Of a stretch of 42,370 bases of DNA, positions 1 through 8,268 are shown one piece after another. The notes beneath the pieces are model-generated. The model made no database searches, was not told the DNA's origin, and worked only from the letters and a program-made list of their open reading frames with translations. The translations under genes and the position numbers were made by a program. The stretch is from Paenibacillus wynnii (GTDB taxonomy: Bacteria; Bacillota; Bacilli; Paenibacillales; Paenibacillaceae), in the NCBI RefSeq assembly GCF_030812855.1, contig NZ_JAUSTK010000039.1, positions 1 through 42,370 of the forward strand, written 5' to 3'. Position 1 is the first letter of the stretch; every line of letters starts with the position of its first letter.

Positions 1-100
1 ATGAGTGACGAACATCGGAAAGCCGTATGAGGGAAAACCTCACGTACGGTTTGATGAGGAGGGGCTGGCCACACACCAGTCCTTTACTCTAGTACACTAT
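1..100 (+). mobile_element. 3' end of a group II intron (domains V and VI)
   Basis: Positions 20-53 fold as a group II intron domain V. The lower helix pairs AGCCGTA with TACGGTT and contains the catalytic AGC triad, the two-base CG bulge is present, and the upper helix is TGAGG/CCTCA. The loop reads GAAAA, one base different from the usual GNRA-capped arrangement, so D5 is about 33 nt rather than 34. Positions 61-87 form a second hairpin (GGGCTGG/CCAGTCC) fitting domain VI. The intron probably ends near 90-100. The reverse transcriptase ORF, if present, lies left of the window. Whether the intron is active cannot be judged from this fragment. Confidence 0.75.
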
Positions 101-102
101 GG

Positions 103-144
103 TCTAATTTCAACCGCAATGCGGTTCAAATTCAAGAAATTAGA
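103..144 (+). promoter_or_regulatory. Stem-loop between intron end and sbp
   Basis: A nested inverted repeat: TCTAATTTC (103-111) pairs with GAAATTAGA (136-144), and inside it AACCGC (112-117) pairs with GCGGTT (121-126), leaving a 9-nt bulge on the 3' side. It has no T-run, so it is not an ordinary intrinsic terminator. It may be part of the intron target site or an mRNA leader element for the sulfate-binding protein gene. The function is unknown. Confidence 0.35.
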
Positions 145-236
145 GCATAACAGCGATCGGAAGCCCAAACATTCCACGCAGGCACGATCGAGACACCGGA
201 CTTTTAAACTTCATACCTCGAAGGATGTGGGCCGTA

Positions 237-1307
237 ATGAGGCTTTTTAAAGGGAGCAGACAACTGCACGTATGGCTTGTCATTCTGATGCTTACCCTTT
301 CTGCGCTGACAGTAATGGGTTGCACCAGTGATAAGGAGAGTACTACGGAGGCTTTCGCTCCGAAGCAAGGTGATCTAACGCTAGTCGTTGGGGCTTATAG
401 TGTGGCGAAGGATGCCGTGGAGGAAATATTGCCGTTGTTTGCAGCGAAATGGAAGGCTGACACCGGACAGACCCTAGTCTTTCAGCAGTCTTATGAAGCT
501 TCTGGAACTCAGGCTAGAGCTATTGCTGGGGGATTCGAAGCGGATGTAACGCTGCTGGCGATGGAGGGTGATATCGAAAAGCTGGTCAAAGCCGGCCTGG
601 TTCAGCCGAATTGGAAGGAACACGGCGAGGGCGGAATGGTGACACGCTCCGTGGTCGCACTGGGTACCCGCGAAGGCAATCCAAAGGGAATTCACGATTT
701 CGATGATCTGGCAAAGCCAGGGGTTAAGGTGCTATATCCTAATCCGAAGACCTCCGGTGGAGCGCAGTGGGATATTAATGCAATCTATGGAGCGGGCCTG
801 AAGCAGTCTGAGGAACTAAAGGGAGCTAAAGACCCTGCGATAGCAAAAGCGTTCTTGGAGAGCGTACACGCAAATGTAGAGTCTCTGGACAAAAGCGGAC
901 GCGCATCTATGGCTGCCTTCGAGTATGGAGTAGGGGATGTCATCGTTACCTATGAGAACGAACTGCTCGCACGCATTGCCAAAGGCGTCAAATACGAGGT
1001 CATTATACCTAAGAATACCATTCTAATCGAAAATCCAGCCGCGGTTGTCGACAAATACGTCGATGCCCGCGGAACACGTGAGGCATCTGAAGCACTGGTT
1101 AATTATTTGGTGACACCCGAAGCACAAAAGGTATTTGCCAAACATGGCTTCCGTCCGGTAAATAAGCAGGTCTATGCAGAGAATGAGAGCCGTTATCCGG
1201 TTCCAGCCGGGTTATTCGACATTAATTATCTGGGCGGCTGGGATGAAGTGCGGGGCACATTATATTCCAAACGGGGGATATGGTATCAAGTGCTTGCAGG
1301 TATTTAA
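237..1307 (+). CDS. sbp: Sulfate ABC transporter substrate-binding lipoprotein
   Basis: The 356-residue product captures extracellular sulfate (or thiosulfate) for an ABC importer. It opens with a signal peptide ending in a lipobox-like segment (ALTVMGC), so it should be a lipoprotein anchored by that Cys. Family signatures follow: a mature start of the type LTLVVGAYSVAKD, then QSYEASGTQARAI and FEADVTLLAME, and late in the protein PVNKQVYAEN. An in-frame ATG at 225 sits directly on the AAGG motif. ATG 237 is preferred because AAGG (221-224) is 12 nt upstream. No cysT, cysW or cysA permease/ATPase genes follow; a strong terminator does. The transporter partners must therefore be elsewhere. 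The group II intron end lies about 140 bp upstream and may have displaced the original promoter. Confidence 0.88.
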   Translation: MRLFKGSRQLHVWLVILMLTLSALTVMGCTSDKESTTEAFAPKQGDLTLVVGAYSVAKDAVEEILPLFAAKWKADTGQTLVFQQSYEASGTQARAIAGGFEADVTLLAMEGDIEKLVKAGLVQPNWKEHGEGGMVTRSVVALGTREGNPKGIHDFDDLAKPGVKVLYPNPKTSGGAQWDINAIYGAGLKQSEELKGAKDPAIAKAFLESVHANVESLDKSGRASMAAFEYGVGDVIVTYENELLARIAKGVKYEVIIPKNTILIENPAAVVDKYVDARGTREASEALVNYLVTPEAQKVFAKHGFRPVNKQVYAENESRYPVPAGLFDINYLGGWDEVRGTLYSKRGIWYQVLAGI

Positions 1308-1321
1308 AGAAAAGTTACTGG

Positions 1322-1363
1322 AAAAGAGCAGGCACACCCCTATGATGGGTGCCTGCTCTTTGT
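1322..1363 (+). terminator. Intrinsic terminator of sbp
   Basis: A 13-bp perfect stem (AAAGAGCAGGCAC at 1323-1335 with its complement at 1349-1361) is followed by TGTTTGTCTT. It lies directly downstream of the sbp stop codon. Confidence 0.85.
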
Positions 1364-1456
1364 TTGTCTTACGGCTAGCGTGCAATGCCACAGCCTCTTA
1401 TTCTATAATGGGTTAAAGACTTCCGTGAGTGGAATTATAGAGGAGGAGAGAAACGT

Positions 1457-2227
1457 ATGGATACATTGGTTTTTTTGGGAACAGGAGATGCCATGGGTGT
1501 ACCCCGGGTCTATTGCAGTTGCGAAACCTGCACTGAAGCGAGAACGGGCGGAGTCAACGTCCGGCTGCGATCTTCTGTGCTTATAGATAATGGCAATGAT
1601 ATTCTAGTTATCGATTGCGGCCCGGATTGGCGGCGGCAAATGGAAGCACAGGGAATTCGCAATATGCGAAGGCTGTTGATTACCCATGCCCATTTTGACC
1701 ATATTGGCGGCTTGCCGGAGTGGGCTGATGCTTGTCGCTGGATGGGATATAGAGGTGAAATGTACGCCCCTGCTGAAGTCATTCCGATTATCGAGCGTCA
1801 ATACCCTTGGCTTCGCAGCCATATTGACATGATTCCTTGCGATGACGGCATTACGCTTGATGGCTGGAAAATAGATACTTGGAAGGTCTGTCATGGCAAA
1901 AACGGCTACTCCTACGCCTATAGGCTGGAGAAAGAAGGTTATTCTTGGGTTTATTGCCCGGACTCCATTTCACTGGGGCCAGATGAAACCAAACGGATGC
2001 ATGGAGCTGATTTGCTTGTGCTGGGGACGAGCTTTTATTTTGAGGCTGCCGAGCTCTCCACACGGTCGGTCTACGATATGACTGAAGCAGCTGAGCTACT
2101 AAAGACAGTGAAGCCTCGCCGGGCAGTGTATACCCATATGTCGCATGATGTTAATCTGATAAAAGATTATAGCTTACCGGAGAACGTTACGTTGGCGCGT
2201 ACGGGGATGAAGCTGATTTTGGAATAA
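1457..2227 (+). CDS. PhnP-like MBL-fold metallo-hydrolase
   Basis: A 256-residue cytoplasmic metallo-beta-lactamase-fold protein. The N-terminus GTGDAMGVPRVYCSCETC carries the Cys cluster (C-x-C-x-x-C) typical of PhnP-type phosphodiesterases, where it holds a structural zinc. The catalytic metal motif HAHFDHIGG lies near residue 77, and late histidines (THMSHD near residue 232) complete the site. PhnP acts on cyclic phosphates such as 5-phosphoribosyl 1,2-cyclic phosphate, but no phn genes are nearby, so the substrate here is not established. The ATG has a GAGGAGGAGAG site just upstream. It is a stand-alone unit between two terminators. Confidence 0.82.
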   Translation: MDTLVFLGTGDAMGVPRVYCSCETCTEARTGGVNVRLRSSVLIDNGNDILVIDCGPDWRRQMEAQGIRNMRRLLITHAHFDHIGGLPEWADACRWMGYRGEMYAPAEVIPIIERQYPWLRSHIDMIPCDDGITLDGWKIDTWKVCHGKNGYSYAYRLEKEGYSWVYCPDSISLGPDETKRMHGADLLVLGTSFYFEAAELSTRSVYDMTEAAELLKTVKPRRAVYTHMSHDVNLIKDYSLPENVTLARTGMKLILE

Positions 2228-2240
2228 AATATAGCTGTAT

Positions 2241-2297
2241 AAGAGGCGTTTTCCTTATTAAGTCATGATGAAATGACAAGGGAGTGTCTCTTTTTTT
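2241..2297 (+). terminator. Intrinsic terminator after the MBL gene
   Basis: AAGAGGCGTTTTCCTT (2241-2256) pairs, with several G-U pairs and one bulge, with AAGGGAGTGTCTCTT (2278-2292), followed by a run of seven T. The rest of the 2228-2424 gap shows no recognisable element beyond the RBS of the next gene. Confidence 0.65.
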
Positions 2298-2424
2298 ACA
2301 TATCGTCCCAATGAGGACGGCGAACGTTTCTTCCGGTTTACAAAAAATACCTATTCATGTTATAAAGGGAAAGCACGATGACTTACAGATATTTCAATAA
2401 TATTGTGAGACGGAGGGTTATATT

Positions 2425-3006
2425 GTGACTAATCCTATAGATCCGATCCTTATTTCTTTTCCTGAAAGCTTTGAAACCGAACGTCTTCTTATCCGTGCCC
2501 CTCTCTGGGGAGACGGTGTAAGTCTGAATGAAGCAATAGGTGAGAGTCTCAATGAGGTGAAGCCGTGGATGCTTTTTGCCCAAACTATGCCTACCCTTGA
2601 AGAATCGGAGATATTCACGCGTGAGGCACGGTTGGCGTTTTTAAAACGTGATAAACTGCACATGCGGATTTTTAACAAAAGCACCGGTTCATTCATCGGC
2701 AATAGCGGCCTGCATCAGATCAATTGGGATACCCGCAATTTTGAAATTGGTTACTGGATTAGAAGCTCTTGCTCCGGCTATGGTTATATGACTGAAGCTG
2801 TTAACGGGATCACGGAGTTCGCAATACATACACTTGAGGCTAACCGGATCGAAATCCGCTGTAGTGCAAGGAATTTCAAAAGTGCTGCGGTAGCCGAACG
2901 CGCTGGCTTTACACTGGATGGAATTCTACGCAGCAATTGCCGGGGGATGGATGGGGAACTGCATGACAGCAAGGTGTATGCGAAGGTGCGCGGGGTTGAG
3001 TTCTAG
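2425..3006 (+). CDS. GNAT acetyltransferase, RimJ/RimL type
   Basis: A 193-residue N-acetyltransferase of the family that acetylates N-terminal residues of ribosomal proteins or small amines using acetyl-CoA. Signatures: the early ETERLLIRAP segment, GSFIGNSGLHQINW (beta-4 region), FEIGYWI, then the acetyl-CoA loop region SGYGYMTEAV, and ARNFKSAAVAERAGF, characteristic of RimJ/RimL proteins. It starts with GTG at 2425, preceded by CGGAGG at about 8-nt spacing. The true substrate is unknown. The next gene starts within about 25 bp, so the genes may be co-transcribed. Confidence 0.85.
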   Translation: MTNPIDPILISFPESFETERLLIRAPLWGDGVSLNEAIGESLNEVKPWMLFAQTMPTLEESEIFTREARLAFLKRDKLHMRIFNKSTGSFIGNSGLHQINWDTRNFEIGYWIRSSCSGYGYMTEAVNGITEFAIHTLEANRIEIRCSARNFKSAAVAERAGFTLDGILRSNCRGMDGELHDSKVYAKVRGVEF

Positions 3007-3029
3007 TTATAAGAGGAATGGGGTTCTTC

Positions 3030-3239
3030 ATGAGATTTACGAGATCTATACAAGGTATTTTTCACAAAAATTATTTAAAGGCTAGTCCCTTCATACTACT
3101 ATTTTCATTACTAATGTTGACATTTTCTTCGATAAGTAGAGTGTTCTCCATCTTATCTTTTTTAATTATCATATTAAATGCTTTATACGTTCTTGGAAAA
3201 ATACTGGTATATAAAATGAGCAAGAGGCGAATGGAATGA
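3030..3239 (+). CDS. Small membrane protein, unknown function
   Basis: About 69 residues, with two strongly hydrophobic stretches (ASPFILLFSLLMLTFSS and FSILSFLIIILNALYVL) separated by a short turn, a basic N-terminus and a basic C-terminal tail (KMSKRRME). This predicts a two-helix membrane hairpin with both ends in the cytoplasm. An earlier in-frame ATG at 3018 touches the AGAGGA motif directly; ATG 3030 has better spacing. The stop codon overlaps the ATGA at the start of the next frame, so it is probably coupled to the downstream lipoprotein gene. I do not recognise a family. Confidence 0.55.
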   Translation: MRFTRSIQGIFHKNYLKASPFILLFSLLMLTFSSISRVFSILSFLIIILNALYVLGKILVYKMSKRRME

Positions 3240-3256
3240 GGAGGGACAGATTTTGC

Positions 3257-4018
3257 ATGCGTTATATTATGGCCGCTGTTGTGGCAGTGTTACTCTTATC
3301 TGGCTGTACTGAAGCGGCTAATGATAAAGGCACCCCAACCGTAGATTCTAATGCAATGAATTCACCTACCGCTAAGCAGGAGGGGAAGAACTGTAACAAC
3401 AAAGCAGATATTGATTATGCTTCGGTACTTAAATTTAACGGTATCACCTATAGCCAGAATTACAGGAGTGATATCAACAATTTAGTAAAAGGAAGCAATA
3501 TCGGCAAGATCCAATACCGTATGTCAGGCAATGCTTGTCTTGGCTATATCATGCAGGACGGAGATGCCACGCTTCTGAGGGAAGGTACAGAGCTCTATGA
3601 GGTAAAGGGATATGCTTCATCAGCAAGGTTGTGGGCGGGTGATTTCCTGTATGAAGCAACCGATAATCCCAAGGCCAAAACAATAAATGATTTATTAGAC
3701 ATTGCTGGGAAAATAAAAACGGTTCGATTTGTAAACGGAAATGACGGCATAACTCACCTGAAGGACTTTACACCGGAGGCCGCTGCAAGGTTTGCCGAAG
3801 AATACCCTAAGCTGGCTTATGTTCCTTTTAATAAGATGTACAAGGAGTCAAAAGGTTTGGCAGGTGGAGATTACTGGATTCAAATTGAGCTTATGGATGG
3901 GTCCACTATGGAAACTATTTATAGATTCAAATATGCCGCATTCACTCCTGCTGGATATGCCACACCTGAGCTGGCCTCGCTTGTTGAGGAACAACGTAAA
4001 CGTGTATATGCCAAGTAA
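3257..4018 (+). CDS. Putative lipoprotein, unknown function
   Basis: About 253 residues. The N-terminus MRYIMAAVVAVLLLSGC is a clear lipoprotein signal with lipobox LLSGC, followed by a low-complexity linker. The remainder is soluble and contains repeated DYASVLKFNGITYS-like and LKDFTPEAAARF segments without a motif I can name. An upstream in-frame ATG at 3236 would prepend a charged, Cys-containing stretch that spoils the signal peptide. ATG 3257, about 10 nt after GAGGAGGG, is preferred. It follows the small membrane protein with overlapping ends, suggesting a two-gene operon. Confidence 0.7.
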   Translation: MRYIMAAVVAVLLLSGCTEAANDKGTPTVDSNAMNSPTAKQEGKNCNNKADIDYASVLKFNGITYSQNYRSDINNLVKGSNIGKIQYRMSGNACLGYIMQDGDATLLREGTELYEVKGYASSARLWAGDFLYEATDNPKAKTINDLLDIAGKIKTVRFVNGNDGITHLKDFTPEAAARFAEEYPKLAYVPFNKMYKESKGLAGGDYWIQIELMDGSTMETIYRFKYAAFTPAGYATPELASLVEEQRKRVYAK

Positions 4019-4076
4019 ATGTGGGACCGCTTCAAACGTGTCCAAGCCTGCCAGTCACCCTTTGCTGCAACATGAG

Positions 4077-4119
4077 GAAGAAACCTTAGTACGGTGGAAT
4101 ACCGGACTAAGGTTTCTTC
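4077..4119. terminator. Bidirectional terminator between lipoprotein and amylase
   Basis: A 14-bp perfect stem (GAAGAAACCTTAGT with its complement at 4106-4119) flanked by T-rich sequence on the plus side and A-rich sequence on the other, placed between two convergent genes. Confidence 0.8.
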
Positions 4120-4142
4120 GTTTAACTAAGACATGCTGTCGT

Positions 4143-7100
4143 TTACTTCAGGTAGGTTCCTGTCTCTCCAATTCCGCCAGTGCCATTCAATACATACACC
4201 CTTGCATTTCCTTTACCAGAGCAGTTCAGTGTAATACTGCCGTTTGTAACGGTTTTAGTATCGCCTGTCACCGCATCCACGTAGGTTCCGTTCGGAATTC
4301 CAGTAAACGTAGCGTCTCCTGAAATGGTAACCAATGCAAAGCTGTCAATGCCTTTTGCGCTGTCGGTAAATCTTCTTTTAAACGCCAAATTGCCTGATAC
4401 ATTTTCAGTAGAATACTGCCCTTTTTGCAAGGCTGGAACAGCTCTTCTGATTAAATTGAGTTGTCTGATATGTTTCGCCAGAGGATAATTGAGAGATTCC
4501 GCAAGTGTGCCGGTGGCATTCGTGTATTTACCGTAATCCTGAACTGTAACGCTGCCTTCCATGTGATCGCCGTAGTAAGCACGACCTGTTGTGCTGAGCG
4601 GGGCGTTCGGACCCGGATCGATGACTGCTCCTTTTTGGAATTCGATTTCAGAACCATAAAAGATTGCTGGTATTCCCCGGAAGGTGAACATCAGAGCAAG
4701 ATTTTCAGCCCAAGTATCCTGTGTTCCCGCAAATCTTTGATTTTCTGGAGCTTGATCGGGTGCATAGTCATGAGAGTCGACATAGGTTACATTCCAGGTC
4801 GCATCATTATAATACTGGTCGCCGCTTCTCATACTGAATGCTTCTTGCGCTGACTTGAATGCCCAATGCATCGGGAAATCAATTACATCCATACCGGATT
4901 TCATTGAATAGTCAGGAGCATGATAGGTATTGCCAATTAAAAAAGCATTGTTCGAGGTTGGCTGTCCTGCTGTAGTAGAGTTATCTGCCCACTCTTGCTC
5001 AACTGAAGCCTTATTGGAAGCGTAATCATTTGTATTATCACCAGGATAGGATTTCGAATCTTTCCAAGTAAAGAATGGCGTCGAAATCGCCGGAATCCCA
5101 CTGTTCCAAACATCTCTGTAGCGGGTAGCTACTTCACCAAAGACATAGAAGTCTGAACCGCCTCTAGTTTTCCAGGCAGGCACAAAGTATTTATTGAAAA
5201 TATACCGGCTCACATGTTTCACAGTATCTACACGAAAAGCATCCACACCCATGTCTATATACTGGTTATAGGAGTCAATTAAATATTGGTCGACTACAGG
5301 ATTCTCCGTATTGAGGTCCACGCAGTCTCCTGCAATCTGTCCCGTCTGCACCGTATACGATTCCCACGAAAGACTTTTCTCCGTATGGTAAATGTTATTA
5401 TTGGTCTCTGCGGTCTTCATTAAAGCAAGCCTTGCCTGATATTGCTGATCGGGTGTCATGGAATCATAGTTTGTCGGCAACTTATCTGTAATTTTTAACA
5501 TGTTAGTGATGGTATCCGGTTTAGTTGGATCTTTCTTAAATATGGGGAACAGGTTCTCTTCACCGAAATTACCGGTATGATTGACGACGATATCCTGAAT
5601 AATCTTCAGCCCTTTGGCATGAGCCGCATTGATCAAATCCTGATAAGAGGTTCCTGCCGATTCATACCTTGGATCAATTTTGGCAAAATTTATTGCGTGA
5701 TAGCCATGATAATCATAACCGCTGGCATTCTGCACGACAGGTGTAATCCATATGGCACTGAATCCGAGGGCTTTGATGTAATCGAGCTTTTGAATTAGCC
5801 CCTTAAAGTCACCTCTCCAAGCCGGGTCGGAATCCGGGTTCCCCGCCTTGGCATCATCCCATGCATGTACGTTGTTACTCAGATCGCCATCATAGAACCT
5901 GGATGTGATAACGAAGTAAATGGTATCTTCTCGGAAATCGCCTGTCTTTCCAATGTTATAGACAAAGCTCTGTGTAGTTTGATTTCCTACCCCGTCGATA
6001 ACAAGAAATTTCAGTGTCGTAGTCTTCGAGATAAGAATCGATGGTCCAGGTAAGCTGTTTAATGCATTGCCAGAGACATAGACCGTAGAGCTTGTGGTTG
6101 GTTCCGTTCCATCCTCCGTGTAGTATGCCGTAGTCGTTGCCGCCTTGTTGTCTTTTATATTAAAGGATACAGTAACCGCGGAATCGGAATGCCCAACAGG
6201 TAAATTTGCTGTTATTGTTGGAGCTTGCAGATCAGCATTAAGGTCAATAACATAAGCGAAAGAGGCTGCACTTCCTGCTTGCCCGATGGAGTTAACACCG
6301 AAAGCATTGATAGTCAAAGAGGTAGCAACTTGGATTGGGGAGGTATACAAGGAAGAGGATGTCGTAGGTGTCGACCCGTCTGTCGTATAGTATATTTTAT
6401 CGCCGCTATTGGTACTGGAAAGCGTAACCGTTTGGGCAGAATCGTATGTTTTCGGCGTAGGTGAGACTGAAATCACCGGAATTTTTGGGATTTCCGGGTT
6501 GGCATCATACCACACGTTATCTGTGTAATACCAGCCCTCCTTTACACTGCGCGACAAGTCGGCCGTCTGTTTGCCGCTGCCGTCATTAAAGATTATGCTC
6601 GAGGCCGTGGTTTCGGCAATGGTATAGCTGTACCAGTCGTTCCCGTCCGAATTCATGAGAATTCCCGGCCACACTCCGCTTGTCGGAACGGTTGTCGGGT
6701 TTAGATTCCAGTAATGGATTCGCATCGCTGAATTCCAACTTGAGGGTTTCTTAACGTGAACCGTTAAACCGGTGGGCGTCGAAGTAGGTGTTACAGTAGC
6801 TGTTGGTGTTGCAGTAGCTGTAGGTGTTGCAGTAGCTGTAGGTGTTGCAGTAGCTGTGGGTGTTGGTGTAGCTGTAGGTGTTGGTGTTGGTGTTGGTGTT
6901 GGTGTTGGTGTTGGTGTTGGTGTTGGTGTAGCTGTGGGTGTTGAAGATGCGGTTGGCGATGGAGAAGTTCCAGCCAAGACGGTGATATAGTCGATATTAA
7001 TATTTCCGCTGTCAGTTGAGTCGTATTTGTAAGCAATCGTATTATTTCCCGCCGGTAAAGAGATCGTTTCTGTTTGGTCACCCCATGTATCCCAATTCGT

Positions 7101-7688
7101 CAAGCTTGCCAAGGTTGTCTGTTTTACCTTTGTTCCGTTAACGTAAATGGAAACTGTCTTGGCGCTGCCGGACGCATTGGAATAGTGAAGAGTGGCATTA
7201 TAGTCAGCCAGAGCGGAAGTCTGAACGGTGAAAGTTGTAATTGCGCCAGCGACTGTGTATCCATCAATAAAACCAGTTCCTGAATATCCAGTGTGATTCG
7301 TATTTATTTTTGCACCGCCTGACAAGGCAGCGTTCTCGGCTTCGTATTTCCCGGCAACAGGAATAACGACCGTCCAATTTCTCCCGCCATTACTATCCCA
7401 ACTATCCGTTGGCGCCGTAATGTGATAACAGTAGATTAGTGTGGAGCCCTCTGGGACATTGATGTTCGCCGTAAAGGTGGTTCCACTCTTGGACATGGTC
7501 GTGTCCGTATTATTCGTCCAGTTATTAGTGGTCCAATGCAGTGTCACAGCGGTTGCTGTGGAATTCGTATAGGTGACCGTATAATCGGTGTTGCTGGCCG
7601 AAACCCCGCCGGATAAACCGAACAAGCTAAAGCATAATGCAAAAATAATTAACCAAGAGATAAAATTCCTAGATTTTTTTGGAGCCAA
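4143..7688 (-). CDS. Secreted multimodular GH13 alpha-amylase
   Basis: An 1181-residue secreted starch-degrading enzyme. In order: a signal peptide (about 1-32, ending VSA), a CBM25-like module (35-110), a CBM6/35-like module starting YEAENAAL (about 113-242), a Thr-Pro/Ala-Thr-Pro linker (about 245-308), a starch-binding module rich in Trp and Tyr (about 310-400), two chitobiase-type C-terminal-like repeats (405-580, each with YYT-DG-PTTSS), then the GH13 barrel (about 585-1090) and a C-terminal beta domain. Catalytic residues are visible: Asp nucleophile in DAFRVDTVKH (~820), Glu acid/base in FGEVATR (~850), and the transition-state Asp in YVDSHD (~970); region I is DIVVNHT. Initiation is at TTG, about 9 nt after AGGAGG. 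No transporter or regulator genes adjoin it. Confidence 0.92.
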   Translation of the reverse strand: MAPKKSRNFISWLIIFALCFSLFGLSGGVSASNTDYTVTYTNSTATAVTLHWTTNNWTNNTDTTMSKSGTTFTANINVPEGSTLIYCYHITAPTDSWDSNGGRNWTVVIPVAGKYEAENAALSGGAKINTNHTGYSGTGFIDGYTVAGAITTFTVQTSALADYNATLHYSNASGSAKTVSIYVNGTKVKQTTLASLTNWDTWGDQTETISLPAGNNTIAYKYDSTDSGNINIDYITVLAGTSPSPTASSTPTATPTPTPTPTPTPTPTPTPTATPTPTATATPTATATPTATATPTATVTPTSTPTGLTVHVKKPSSWNSAMRIHYWNLNPTTVPTSGVWPGILMNSDGNDWYSYTIAETTASSIIFNDGSGKQTADLSRSVKEGWYYTDNVWYDANPEIPKIPVISVSPTPKTYDSAQTVTLSSTNSGDKIYYTTDGSTPTTSSSLYTSPIQVATSLTINAFGVNSIGQAGSAASFAYVIDLNADLQAPTITANLPVGHSDSAVTVSFNIKDNKAATTTAYYTEDGTEPTTSSTVYVSGNALNSLPGPSILISKTTTLKFLVIDGVGNQTTQSFVYNIGKTGDFREDTIYFVITSRFYDGDLSNNVHAWDDAKAGNPDSDPAWRGDFKGLIQKLDYIKALGFSAIWITPVVQNASGYDYHGYHAINFAKIDPRYESAGTSYQDLINAAHAKGLKIIQDIVVNHTGNFGEENLFPIFKKDPTKPDTITNMLKITDKLPTNYDSMTPDQQYQARLALMKTAETNNNIYHTEKSLSWESYTVQTGQIAGDCVDLNTENPVVDQYLIDSYNQYIDMGVDAFRVDTVKHVSRYIFNKYFVPAWKTRGGSDFYVFGEVATRYRDVWNSGIPAISTPFFTWKDSKSYPGDNTNDYASNKASVEQEWADNSTTAGQPTSNNAFLIGNTYHAPDYSMKSGMDVIDFPMHWAFKSAQEAFSMRSGDQYYNDATWNVTYVDSHDYAPDQAPENQRFAGTQDTWAENLALMFTFRGIPAIFYGSEIEFQKGAVIDPGPNAPLSTTGRAYYGDHMEGSVTVQDYGKYTNATGTLAESLNYPLAKHIRQLNLIRRAVPALQKGQYSTENVSGNLAFKRRFTDSAKGIDSFALVTISGDATFTGIPNGTYVDAVTGDTKTVTNGSITLNCSGKGNARVYVLNGTGGIGETGTYLK
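6779..6960. repeat. GTTGGT/GTAGCT microsatellite encoding the TP linker
   Basis: Tandem 6-bp units (GTTGGT) plus 18-bp variants (GTTGCAGTAGCTGTAGGT) on the plus strand encode the PTPTPT and ATPTAT linker of the amylase on the minus strand. An open frame read on the plus strand here (GVGVAV pattern) is only the complement of this repeat. Confidence 0.9.
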
Positions 7689-7719
7689 ATTAACAACCTC
7701 CTAATCAAATTTTAGTAGC

Positions 7720-7748
7720 ATTGTATTGCGCAAACGTTTGCATTTAAA
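7720..7748 (-). promoter_or_regulatory. Amylase promoter with MalR/LacI-type operator in spacer
   Basis: Read on the minus strand: a weak -35 TTTAAA (7743-7748), a 17-bp spacer, and -10 TACAAT (7720-7725), about 30 bp upstream of the TTG start. The spacer holds the perfect palindrome GCAAACGTTTGC, extended as TGCAAACGTTTGCGC, which matches operators bound by LacI-family maltose regulators such as MalR. A repressor bound here would block RNA polymerase directly. The promoter assignment is by eye. The -35 box is poor. Confidence 0.6.
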
Positions 7749-7826
7749 GCGAAAAAAATACAAATCTTCTTTTTTCTAAGTTTGTTTTATGTATCGCCTC
7801 CTCTGAAAACCTATGGAAATAGTCAT

Positions 7827-7840
7827 TGTATGCGTTTACA
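7827..7840. promoter_or_regulatory. cre-like site (carbon catabolite control)
   Basis: TGTATGCGTTTACA differs at one position from the CcpA-binding cre sequence TGTAAGCGTTTACA, the same type that controls Bacillus amylase. It lies about 80 bp upstream of the proposed -35 box of the amylase gene. Confidence 0.55.
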
Positions 7841-7848
7841 AGTTGAGA

Positions 7849-8268
7849 GGAAATTGCTGACTTCCTTAGCTGCAAGTCCAATGAATTTTTCCTGGTATGA
7901 TTATAATCTCCAGACTTTTCCTGGTCAATGATCTTTTGGATTATAATTACTAATGTTGTTTCGCTATCATTAAAACTGACGGAAATAGATTATGTTAATG
8001 GAGTAGATAGGGATTCAATTGAAAATAAGCCTAGATAAATTGTACTAAAGATTTACTCCTTGGGAATTGGGAATGTAGTAGTAACTATGGAGTATGTTTA
8101 GACTTTGAGTTTCCAACCGTGAGAGGCCTTACGAAGATGTTTAGGAGTTCATATAGGACCAAGCGGTGAGAACCACTCACAGATTTGTTTGTTCTCTAGT
8201 AACTGATAATTACAAGTTTGTTTTAGAACCAGTTTGCTACGAGGACTCTGTACCTGTCATAAATAAAG
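7849..8268. other. Gene-poor interval, nothing assigned
   Basis: AT-rich non-coding sequence between the amylase control region and the repeat array. I see only a small hairpin (GTGAG/CTCAC near 8165-8182) and no open frame with a plausible start. Confidence 0.5.

Noticed and set aside
6772..6990. Plus-strand ORF with a GVGVAV pattern
   Set aside because: It is the antisense reading of the Thr-Pro linker repeat of the amylase gene.
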